Below the pieces are notes generated by a model. The model worked only from the letters and a program-made list of their open reading frames with translations. It made no database searches and was not told the DNA's origin. Positions 54,398-63,914 of a stretch of DNA of 64,000 nucleotides are shown here, piece after piece. Source of the DNA: Liopterus haemorrhoidalis (Eukaryota > Arthropoda > Insecta > Coleoptera > Dytiscidae). The translations under genes were made by a program, and so were the position numbers. Every line of letters starts with the position of its first letter. Within the stretch, counting starts at the first letter, position 1. Where the stretch lies: positions 56,093,201 through 56,157,200 of the forward strand of contig OZ020616.1 of NCBI GenBank assembly GCA_963971575.1, in the 5' to 3' direction.

Positions 54398-55270
54398 AAT
54401 AGGGGATAGGCATGATTTTTTTAAAAATTTTTATTATATTCCTCTTGTTGCATATAAACATAAAAAAGTTTTTTTTTTTTTTTAATTTGAAGGCTAAAAA
54501 AAATCATAAATGTATGTAGCGCGCGAAAACGACGTGTGACGTCATACCCTTCTAACTGACACGTGACACTACTAATCTACCCAGCGTACATAGTCTGTGT
54601 GAACTTATTTGTTTGTATAACTTTTATAGGTTATGTAAAGTTAGAGTGATTTTAATTAAAATAAAGTTTAATTCTATAAAAACAATTTATACATGTTTAC
54701 CGAATTAAATTTTATATTAAAATATATAAAATATGGAAGATCCAGGCCCCAGTACTTCGAAACATAGTCTAAAATATTGTTTAGTACCAATGTGCACAAA
54801 TAGTTCAATTAGAAATCCAAAAAAATAATTTATATCATTACCTGATGACGAAAAACAACAGAAAAGCTATAAGGCGAAATAAAACCGATATTTCAGAAAA
54901 AAGTAAACTTCATGTTTGTGAAGACCATTTTAATGTGAGTACATATATTTTATAAATTATTTTAATAATAAATGCGTGAAAAATTGTTTAAAAACAAATA
55001 CAAAACTCTCAAACAATACAATATAAACACGTAAACATTATGTTTTGTCTGTATCTGTGACGTCAAACCCTTACAGTCTCAGTCGTATCTACTCGGCAAA
55101 CTTCGCGGCGTGGTCGGCTTATTTCAAATTTACAATATTTTAATTAAAAAATTTCGTTATAATATTAATTAAAATGTGAGTTTTGTTGTGTTAGGTGACA
55201 TAACTAACATTAAAATATCAAAAAAAATGTAGTTTTAAGGAAATATAAATTTTATGCGTATCCCCTATTG
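54398..55270 (+). mobile_element. THAP-domain DNA transposon, deleted (873 bp)
   Basis: Left AATAGGGGATAGGCAT, right (inverted) CAATAGGGGATACGCAT. TTAT at 54,394-54,397 and 55,271-55,274 is the apparent duplication. GTGACGTCA followed by ACCCTT occurs near both ends (54,541 and 55,057) in direct orientation. It contains a THAP-domain exon (next entry). P elements and Kolobok elements both encode THAP domains; a 4 bp duplication close to TTAA favours Kolobok, but this is not settled. Confidence 0.75.
54733..54935 (+). pseudogene. THAP-domain exon, broken
   Basis: ATG at 54,733: MEDPGPSTSKHSLKYCLVPM, CTNSSIRNPKK, stop, FISLPDDEKQQKS; after a frameshift KAIRRNKTDISEKSKLHVCE, DHFN, followed by GTGAGTAC (a donor). 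C-x4-C at the start and C-x2-H-F at the end, about 50 residues apart, are the zinc ligands of the THAP (C2CH) fold; the FxSLP motif is also typical. One stop in an A run and one frameshift. The rest of the transposase is deleted. Confidence 0.75.
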
Positions 55271-55342
55271 TTATTTGAAGTTATCAACGAACTTTGCCTT
55301 TTTTTCTACAAATTTCATCCTTGACGACCTAATATCTAATGA

Positions 55343-56203
55343 GTAAAGAAACTAAAAGTGTTCTATAAATGGTATTAGTATAGCCTAAAGTCAAATATTT
55401 TTATTGAAATTTATTTTTCCCATGGCGTTCTTGCAAAACTATACCAAAAAATTCTCGAAAGGGACCTCATTAAATGATTAGTGAATGCTATTTTTTATAA
55501 TTGACCATAAAATTGTTCAATAAATACGTGTTTTTATTATATTAAGATATAACACAATGTCTCAAAGATTTGTATCTGAAAAAGTGAAGGTATTTTTCTA
55601 CTCCAAAAATGTTAGCAAAAAATTAAGTAGGTACACTTATTTAAATTGAATCAAATTAAAAAGAATTAAAATTCCAATTTTTTTGTTGATAATGAATTTT
55701 TCTTATAAAATACAATAATATATTTTCAATAAAAATATATGTTTATACCTATATGAATTGTTTTACTTTACCAATGCAAATTAAAATTCTAAAAGATTTT
55801 TTAAAGCTAGATTAAATGGTTTAAAATAGCAAAAGGCAGGTTTTTTATTAGAAAAAAAAACCTTTATGCAAGAAGAAAATAATATTCTTACCACTAGCCA
55901 CTAAAATTAATGAAATTAAAAGAAGATATCTGAAGAAATCCAAACTTTTGTCGTGAAGAAATTTTTTTATAAAATTATTGTATATGTATTATTGTATTTT
56001 TATTGTATATAATGCATAAATTTGTATTTAGGTGGCTAATATGGCTGTATAAACTAATGGCCAATAAAGCAATATATATAAAAAAAACAATTGTTTTATG
56101 ACTGACCCATGAAGAGGGAGACATCACCTAAAAGAGCGAGTATTGATACACAAGATACCTGAAAGGATCAATAACCTAACACAACAAAATGAATTTATAA
56201 AAC
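55343..56203. other. AT-rich DNA, nothing recognised
   Basis: No coding or repeat structure seen. Confidence 0.4.
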
Positions 56204-57112
56204 CATAATGTAAAGTGTACATTTGTGCACATTACAGGGTTTTTTAGATATTTAGTAAGTGACAAATTGTGAATAAATATTGAAGATCATAAATACCAAT
56301 AGCTTTTAAAAAAATAAACCACGTGCTTCCATCTAGGGACTTGAAAGTGTATTTAATTACGAGATGCATTCCATTCAGTCAGATAAAAAATGTAAGCATG
56401 GTACCCAGCAAACATTCAACTAACGGCCGAATGCCGGCAAACTGCTTTTATGCTGGTAAATTACTGGCACCAAAAGTAAGTGCAACGCCAGTATTAATAA
56501 TGTACTTCACATTTGTATTTCGCATTCCGCCTATACGAAGTACTTTACCAGCATTTTATAAGCACTCTTCTTCACTCATACATTTTACTTAAAACCATCA
56601 GAAATAAATCTTGCAACTAATGCGATTATTTTGCACTTTACCGTTGCTGGGCCGGCAACTGATACATCAATGGGCCAGTAACGGCCACGGGGACACCGGG
56701 GTACTGGCCCATTACTTTCAATGCCGGGGAGTATGTGCTTTACCAGTACTGGCCCGTATAAAAATGTTTGCTGGGTATTGTAAAAAAATGTTTTTTTTTT
56801 CGAAACAATTATCAAATCAAAAATTCCTGTTGTACTATTCACATTAATGTGCATTACTCAGATTTTTTAATTAAACAGTCAGAGTGTGGGACAAGAGTTT
56901 TTTTAGTACATTTTTGTTAAAAATTATTTTTAAATAAAGACATTTAAAAAAACTACATTTTGTTAATCTACTTAATCTACGTTTTAAGAGCTTCCTTTTG
57001 ACAGACAGACAGACAGGCAGGCAGACAGGCAGGCAGGCAGACAGACAGACAGACAGACATACACATGAGTGACGTTATAAGCGATTTTTGGTCATAACGC
57101 GAAAACCCTAAA
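56204..57112 (+). mobile_element. CAGA-repeat family, copy E, with a nested miniature element
   Basis: Left GTAAAGTGTACATTTGTGCA, ACAGGGTTTTTTAGATATTT; middle AAAATTCCTGTTGTACTATT, GTGTGGGACAAGA; right a (CAGA)/(CAGG)n tract at 57,002-57,060 and AAAACCCTAAAAA. No tRNA-like module was recognised in this copy. Confidence 0.75.
56404..56775. mobile_element. TA-inserting miniature element CCCAGCAAACATT (372 bp)
   Basis: Ends CCCAGCAAACATT exact when inverted; TA on both sides. GC-rich interior with GGCCAGTA and TACTGGCC repeated many times. Confidence 0.85.
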
Positions 57113-57432
57113 AAAATCTAAAACCAAATTGTCCAATACAAAAAAGGATTACCTTATTAAACTAGAATGAAAATTAAAGAAAATTGTTTCAATTAAATTT
57201 ATAGTGGCTTTATATGGAGTATCTAGTTCAAAATTCTAAACGACAATGACCTGATTTTGTAAGATGTCTAGATTTAAGTTTATGTAAGAAATTTAACATA
57301 AATTACTTATGAAATTTTAAAGGTCTAATAGAACTACAACATGTAAGCTGCCAAAATTCTATTGCTCAATCAACATTTTTCTCACTCACTCAATCTAATT
57401 CTCTGTTCTTCTCAGGTATCTTATACACGCAT

Positions 57433-57572
57433 ATAGGCTATTACGTTTAAGCGGAACAAAACGGAATTTTTATTTCTGTTGTCACGACCTAACTTTTTAA
57501 CTATTGACGTGGGTTTTAAGTTAAAGTTACTAGTTTGTAAAATTGCGCTTAAATCAAAGAAACAGACTATAC
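57433..57572. mobile_element. AGTTCCGC-family miniature element, short diverged form
   Basis: TATAGGCTATTACGTTTAAG, CGGAACAAAACGG; right GCGCTTAAATCAAAGAAACA, GACTATA. Confidence 0.65.
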
Positions 57573-57908
57573 TTCTTCTATTTGCTAGTTGATTATCTCA
57601 GTAATTAATTGCGGTGTTATTTCACACCTATAAGGCTGTAAGTCTTCATGTCACTTTTCTTTTAGAAATAATTTAAAGTATGTTACTTTCGCATTCAGCT
57701 ATAACTTAAGGAATAACAATTTAAAGAAAGTTTCAATGATATTTTAAGTAATAGGAAACAAACATCATATACTCAATAAGATCTTACGCAAAAATTGCAA
57801 AAATATAGCAATAAAAAATGCAACATTTCATAATAACAAACGGATGTTATTTATTTTTAATTAAAATTTTATAAATTCTTTAATACATTTTTTAAAATGT
57901 GTCTAATT

Positions 57909-58042
57909 CAGTGCCGGTATAAGGTTTTTAAGGACTCAAGGCCAAATGGGTAGAATTGGTCCCTATTGACTCCTTCGGAGCCCCAAAATCCGCGAGGCCC
58001 TAGGCCCAGGTCTACTTTGGCCTATACATAAATCCGGTACTG
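57909..58042. mobile_element. hAT miniature element (134 bp)
   Basis: Left CAGTGCCGGTATAAGG, right (inverted) CAGTACCGGATTTATG. Flanks GTCTAATT and GCCTAATT match 7 of 8. Interior GGCCCTAGGCCC. Confidence 0.88.
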
Positions 58043-58954
58043 GCCTAATTATTTAATATTCTTTTGTGGACACTGCCAATTGGTTAACGTTTGGTCTCTT
58101 GCTTTGTTAAGTACTCTTTTCAGTTATCTTGTATGCCAGTTTCTCCCTCTTTTTGGACACTGTCTGGTTGATTTTTGGACTCACATGTCACTTTAATTAC
58201 TAATCTTACTATCACAAAAAGCTTTCTAAAAGAACATTTTAATAATTTTATTTATTAGTTTATTGTTTATTATTTATTATATAAACTTTATGTATAAGCT
58301 GTACCATTTTTCTGATACAGTTGACCTTCTGTACAACAATCATTGACAAAAAATGTAATAAAGAAAAATGCTTGGTCATTTGTAACCCTCAAGGTTTCCT
58401 TGAACTTTACAAATTTGAAATTCTCAGACAAAAGACCTTAATTGAGTAATTGCAGTATATATTACAAACTACAAAAGAAGATCATTTAACACACTAAAAT
58501 TTTTTACTAATAATATATTTGTGGAGAAGGATTACTTCAATTATTCTTGTTATTAACGGACCTAATATCGTTATTTAATAAAATAATTAATAATTTAAAT
58601 TTGTATGAAACTTTTTCTAAGTTTTGATTTCTATGGTCCTGATAATAGACTGAGATGGTACTAAAAATACTTGCAAAGTTTTATTATTTTTTTACAAAGG
58701 CTTGTATTTGTATTTTAGGAATTTTTTGTGTTCCAAAAAAATTTTTGGGCCATTTTGGAAATAATTATGTATGATTAGTGATTAGGTTGCTACATTTGAA
58801 TAGTCAAAAAGCCGGACAGAATAGGTGATGAGCAACAAAAAAGACTTGCAGTCCATAAAATCCGGACATACCTATTAGTAATGAGGTGACTGGACAGAAG
58901 ACAATACTATAAACATGTGAAAGGCCAGGATTAAACTGAACACGATTACTTATC
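58043..58954. other. AT-rich DNA, nothing recognised
   Basis: No coding or repeat structure seen. Confidence 0.4.
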
Positions 58955-59565
58955 AGATAGCCTCTTCATAACTTTCGAACTACTGAACCGATTATAAAAA
59001 TTCATTAAATTCTGATTAGTGTATAAATCGTGTACCAGGTTTGCCACTGGAGAAATATATGTTGTCACTGATGCAAAAAATGCGTTAAATATAAATCAAA
59101 AAGATGGATTTTGTATTACCCGCTCTCACAAATATCATTATATCTTTGGAACTACTGAAATAAATTATATCTTTCAATTCTGATTAGTGTATAAATCGTG
59201 TATCAACCTTGCCCTGATGCAGTGGCGCACCCAGGGGTCCGGGTCCCCCCTAATAAGGAAGGAAATAAAAATAAAAACATATAAACACACTAGAAAATTT
59301 TAAAAATAGAGATGAGGACTTTTTTTAGGTCGTCACTTGAAATTTAGTGTGAACCTTATTCATAATTTAAATAATTTTGTTCCCCCCCCCCAACAAAAAT
59401 TCCTGGGTGGACCACTACCCTATGTTGTCACTGATTATTTTTAGAAAATGCGTTAAATACGAACGGAAAACATAAATTTCGTTTTGCCCTCGCACACAAA
59501 TGTCTTCATAACTTTGGAGCTACCGAACAAATTTTAATAAAACATAACCTAAAACATAGCCAGAT
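58955..59565. repeat. ~190 bp tandem repeat, interrupted by a hAT element
   Basis: Units repeat CTTCATAACTTTGGAACTAC, TGAACCGATT, ATTCTGATTAGTGTATAAAT, CGTGTACCAGG, TATGTTGTCACTGAT and AATGCGTTAAATA. Two units plus a partial third. A hAT element lies in unit 2. Confidence 0.75.
59220..59417. mobile_element. hAT miniature element with minisatellite unit
   Basis: Left CAGTGGCGCACCCAGGGG, right (inverted) TAGTGGTCCACCCAGGAATT. Flanks CCCTGATG and CCCTATGT are consistent with a decayed 8 bp duplication. It contains GATGAGGACTTTTTTTAGGT, the minisatellite unit of 13.4 kb, and is related to 12,180-13,545. Confidence 0.78.
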
Positions 59566-59579
59566 GATGTAGCTACATA

Positions 59580-59868
59580 TAGAAAAAAAATGCTTGTTAA
59601 TTCACGCATTGAGGTTTCATTTGGTATGCCACTCAAAATTTAAAAAAATATATTTTATTCAATACATAATTGTTTATTTTTATTTCGGGATTTGTTTTTT
59701 GAATTCGCATTATTTTTCTTATATATGGGTCAAACAGTTGTATAAGCATACCAAATTTCAATTTTCTATGTTAAGCCGTTTGGCTACAATTTCTACTGTA
59801 CGGACAGACAGACAGACACATGAGTGACGTTATAAGGGTTTTTTGGTGGTCATACCTACAAAACCCTA
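59580..59868 (+). mobile_element. CAGA-repeat family, right-end fragment F
   Basis: TTTCTTATATATGGGTCAAA, CAGTTGTATAAGCATACCAA, AAGCCGTTTGGCTACAATTT, three CAGA units, then GGTCATACCTACAAAACCCT. Confidence 0.75.
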
Positions 59869-60846
59869 AAACACCGCATGAAAATCAGTGGTGAAAAGCG
59901 CAAATACAGACAGACAGACAGGAAAATAGACAGACGGACATTGCCTTTTATATAAAGAGAGATTACCATCAAGAGAAAAAAATCGACAGAATAATTTTTT
60001 TACAAGGTTTCTTTTGGGACGTAGTTACCCTACAAAAAACTTAGGGTTTATAACTAATTAGTTGGATTATTTTAAAATTATTTAAAATATATAAAAGCTT
60101 TAAGTTAAGCTAATTTTCAAGATGGCAGAAAACTTTATTCTTCAAACACGCTTTTTATTAAATGTATAAAACTCACCATATTTAAAAATTTTATTAATCA
60201 AAAACTAGAACACATTTTTAACTAATTTTTACAACCTTTCATGTTCGTGTTTGTAACCAAACTGTTTTTAGTTTCATTCAAGGTATTATTTTCTCCCAGA
60301 ATTTACGTAACTTGGAGGTGATTATTTCACATAACGCTACCAGCTATACGTAGAATAATTTGACATCCACTCTACCTCGCGGATATTAGATTAAAGCACT
60401 AGATTTTGCAATTTTGGAGTGACAATTTATTAACAGATCGATAGATAAATTCTCTGTTAAGTAATTTAGACGTTGTAGCGTAACAGGTGATTAATTTAAA
60501 TTTGCTAATTTAGCGCAAAATTTAGGTAATTTGGTACAAAATATAAAACCAAAAAAAAAAGTTGCAATTTTGTTGTTTTTTCGCATATTTGAGTCTATAC
60601 TCTATTTCAAACTTAAATTTAGTGTTTGACCTTGCTTCTGATTGATTTGAAACGTCATCACATTTACAATGTAAAAAAATGTGTATCGTCGACGTTGACA
60701 GTTATTCAGCGTCGTATATTTGAATAAATATTGCTGTCGTCATGAATATATTAATATTGTTATAAATATATATTATTTAAAGGGTATATTTTGTTATTAT
60801 TAGTTATTGTCTTACATATTTAAACGTTTATTTATATTATTGGCAT
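59869..60846. other. AT-rich DNA, mostly unrecognised
   Basis: ACAGACAGACAG at 59,907 and TTTTATATAAAGAGAGATTA at 59,946 look like the end of another dispersed repeat. Otherwise nothing. Confidence 0.4.
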
Positions 60847-61083
60847 CAGGCGCGCACACAGAAAATGGGTCTGGGGGGGTCCAATTTGAAAATTATCCGT
60901 AAAAAATTATTATTGTTTTTTAGGGAGAGGGGTTATATATTAGTTTAATTTTGATTGTAATTAAATTTTTATTAATAAAAATGTGATTTTAATTTTCAAT
61001 TGCTTAGTTTTTATTATTATATCTATTTCCATTCCTGGGGGGGGGTCCGGACCCGAGAACTGTCCCCCATATGTGAATGCCTA
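60847..61083. mobile_element. hAT-like miniature element with G-runs
   Basis: Left CAGGCGCGCACACAG, right (inverted) TAGGCATTCACATATGGGGG. GGGGGGGTCC and GGGGGGGGGTCCGG lie inside. Flanks ATTGGCAT and CTCGGCAT match 6 of 8. Confidence 0.6.
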
Positions 61084-61511
61084 CTCGGCATAGATTTTAA
61101 GGGACCATTAAAGCTTTTTTTATGCTGTTTACTTCTTAGTTTATTTTTATGACATAAAATATCATTCATGTATTCTACCATGTGTTCAAAAAGAAATTAA
61201 ATAAGGGTTGGCTGTGGAAAAAAAATATGTGTACTATAAGCTTTAACTGGCAATTAATTAACTGTCATCACTGTTGTTGTCATAAGTTTCTATTGAAAAT
61301 TAGTTAGTCAATTATATAAAGCTTGCAAACATTATTTTATTTTTCCATGGTCAACCCTTACGTAATTTCTTTTTGAACTCATGGTATAAGAAACATTCAG
61401 AATCACAAGCCATATATTTAATTAATGTATTTTTTTAATAATTACTTAACAAAAGAATCATGGCCTACTCAAAATAGGAAAAATCGGGAATGGACTATAT
61501 TTTGAAAGACA
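61084..61511. other. AT-rich DNA, nothing recognised
   Basis: No structure seen. Confidence 0.4.
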
Positions 61512-62200
61512 ATTAAAAGATGCAATATGAAAAAGACATTGTAAATTTTCTAAACCCGGTCTAAATTTAAAACCCTAATTTAAAAAAATTGTATCTCTGA
61601 TAAAGGTATAAGTTAAAGAAACTATCACAGACCTGACACTTAAGTGAGCAAAATGGTGTATTAAAAAGATATTCTAAAATTCAAAATTATTCCTAAACCC
61701 TTTCTAAATTAAAACCACAATTAAAATAAAATAATTAATCGATAAATTCACGATACCTTTCATCCCTGACAGTTAAAAGAGCAAGATGGAATATTAAAAA
61801 GAATTGAACAAAATGGTTTATAAAAAGACAATTTTCAAAAAAACAAATTTCCTAAAACCCGCTTTGAATTAAAAACTTTAAATTAAAAACAAGTAACTGA
61901 TCTACAAAGACACTTTTAACTAACCCTGATACTTAAGAGAGCAAGATTGAGTATTAAAAAGACACTGCTAAATTTTTTAAACCTATAACCTGTTTCTTTA
62001 ATTTAAGCGGAACTAGATTTTGAATTTTAATAATTTTACCGGTTAAATGAAGCTTTTGTTCATTTTGTTTAGTAAAAGCTCACATCAAACCTTAAAACTA
62101 AAGCTCATGACAACTTAGGAAAATAAAAATTCAAGTTAGTTCCGCTTAAACGTTTGGACTAGCCTATAGTCTAAATTTTAAACCGTAATAAAAATAAAAT
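61512..62200. repeat. Degenerate ~130-145 bp tandem repeat, interrupted
   Basis: Units share CTGATACTTAAGAGAGCAAG, ATTGAGTATTAAAAAGACA, TTTTCTAAACCCGGTCTAAA and TTTAAAACC. About four units; the last is split by the miniature element at 61,984-62,167. Confidence 0.7.
61984..62167. mobile_element. AGTTCCGC-family miniature element, short form, TA duplication
   Basis: Left TATAACCTGTTTCTTTAATT, TAAGCGGAACTAGATTTTG; right GTTAGTTCCGCTTAAACGTT, TGGACTAGCCTATA. The tandem unit continues after it (GTCTAAATTTTAAACC), so the site is well defined. Confidence 0.8.
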
Positions 62201-63028
62201 AACAAAAAAACACATTTTTCACACAAAATCCGTTTCCAAAATATTCATTATACTTGGTTAAAACCTACTTAAACTTTACTTAAAAATCACATATTTTAAA
62301 AAATTGTTAAACCCGGTTTTAGCACAGTACTAACCATTATTGTTGCTTATCCCTGAACGCTCACACTTAAACTGTGGTCCAACGATGGACGCTCTTGTCT
62401 TATATTGGAAAGCTGTTACAATTTAGGCAGACCCACCTAGCAATGGCCTTTATGAGACGTACAAAAGAACATGATTTAGTGGGTGTAACCAACATTTTTT
62501 TAAATATTTATTATAGCCTCAACAAGGTTGATGGTACGATATGATTTCAGGATCCTGAATTTTTAACATTTCAGTAAATTAGTCAACATTTTTGAAATAA
62601 TTTATAATAAAACACGGAATTGTAGAATTTCTTGTAAATTATTTAAATCCAAGAAATTTCAATGTCAAAACCAAGGACATTTATAATATATATTTTTAAA
62701 ATATAATATTGAAATGTCTCCCTCTTTTTTTGAGCTCTGTTGGATTGACTTTTGGTTTCCCACACATTTCATCTTAATCTAGATCAGTGTTTCTTAACCT
62801 TTCAGTAATGGCGGACCACCTAAATATCCTGGATATGTATTTTCGTGACCCCTTAAATTTTAGTTTTTATCTACTAGCTGGTGTACCCGTACTTCTTACG
62901 GTTTTTATAATGTATATTTTGCTGTAACGTAAATGATGAGATATTTCAATTTCAAGTAAAACACGATATAATCGGTTCTTTATTCTTAACTACTCTTTTG
63001 CATATATTTTTAATATTAAGTAAATATA
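62201..63028. other. AT-rich DNA with transposon ends
   Basis: CAGTGTTTCTTAACCTTTCA at about 62,785 is a hAT-type left end without partner. CTAGCTGGTGTACCCGTACT at about 62,874 is a widespread insect repeat end. Confidence 0.45.
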
Positions 63029-63622
63029 GGGTGACCACAGTGGCGGACTAAGCCTTCGCCGGGCCCAAGACATTTTTGATTTACGGGCCCTCAACCTATG
63101 ATTTACGGGCCCTCAACAATTTTTTAACAAAAAAAGGTCCTTACCTCCCAAAACCAAGTGAAGAGCAAAAAAAAAAAGGTCTTCACCTCCCAAATCCAAA
63201 TGAAGAGCAAAAAAAAAGGGACTTCACCTCCCAAATCCAAGTGAAAAGCAAAAAAAAAAAGGTCCTCACCACCCAAATCCGGGCCCTTGAAAATTACGGG
63301 CCCAAGACAAATGTCTTTTTTGTCTAAGGCGATAATCCGTCACTGGGTGACCATTCGTCCCGCATTTTAACATTTTGTCCCGCATTAAGATGCGTCCCGC
63401 AAAAGTCCCGCATTTTAACATTTTGTCCCGCATTTTAACATTTGGGAGTGAGGACCTTTTTTTTAGCTCTTCACTTGGATTTGGGAGGTAAAGACCTTTT
63501 TTTTGCTCTTTACTTGGATTTTGGGAAATGAGGACCTTTTTTTTGCTCTTCACTTGGATTTGGGAGATGAGGACCTTTTTTTTGCTCCGTCCCGTATTGC
63601 CTTCTTAAGAAAATGGTCACCC
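63029..63622. mobile_element. GGGTGACCATT-ended element with a nested hAT element
   Basis: Left GGGTGACCA (continuing as ACCATTCGTCCCGCATTTT after the nested element), right (inverted) GGGTGACCATTTTCTTAAGA. Inverse orientation of 49,723-49,955. It contains four minisatellite units at about 63,445-63,590 and repeated TTTTAACATTTTGTCCCGC. Confidence 0.85.
63038..63345. mobile_element. hAT miniature element with minisatellite array and exact 8 bp duplication
   Basis: Left CAGTGGCGGACTAAGCCTTC, right (inverted) CAGTGACGGATTATCGCCTT. GGTGACCA at 63,030-63,037 and 63,346-63,353. Array of about four 45 bp units at 63,130-63,285. Internal GGGCCC repeats. Confidence 0.92.
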
Positions 63623-63656
63623 TAAGTAAATACTAAGTGAGATACTTCGTTTATAG

Positions 63657-63914
63657 CAGTGGTGGGCCAACCGAGGGCCCTTGATAGTATTACATGTGGC
63701 CCTTCATGAATTATTAGGTATTAACAGTTGATCTGTTTAAGAGTATTAGGTTTAACACTATATTGTAATGATCAATGAACCTTAAGTAGGCAGGCCGCAA
63801 AATGTTTAAGTCATGCGGGTTGCCAACTTCGGGAAACTTGGAAAACCCATGGAGATAAGAAAAAAAGACAGTTAGTAATATTTTAGACAGTTAAAAATAA
63901 TTAATTAGATAAAG
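63657..63914. mobile_element. hAT-type end, partial
   Basis: CAGTGGTGGGCCAACCGAGG at 63,657 is a typical hAT left end; a possible right side (GCGGGTTGCCAAC) is at about 63,817, but the terminal bases do not match. Confidence 0.45.

Larger units (their letters stand above)
54320..55342 (+). mobile_element. Mariner 3' end fragment, split by a THAP-containing element
   Basis: 54,328-54,397 encodes the end of the same mariner transposase (GGCAAAAGTGTATAGACAAT, ATGGGTGCATACTTTGATGA). It resumes at 55,271 (TTATTTGAAGTTATCAACGA) and ends with TTTCATCCTTGACGACCTAA. Joined, it matches 53,390-53,502. Confidence 0.82.

Noticed and set aside
59115..59135. Minus-strand ATGATATTT before GTGAGA as exon 1 of cuticular gene 3
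   Set aside because: It lies in the ~190 bp tandem repeat and has no promoter signal.
60090..60165. TATATAAAAG followed by ATGGCAGAAAAC on the plus strand
   Set aside because: The frame closes after about 15 codons with no good donor; probably chance in AT-rich DNA.
60165..60185. Minus-strand ATG followed directly by GTGAGT as exon 1 of cuticular gene 3
   Set aside because: It would give a one-codon exon, and no TATA box or initiator lies upstream.
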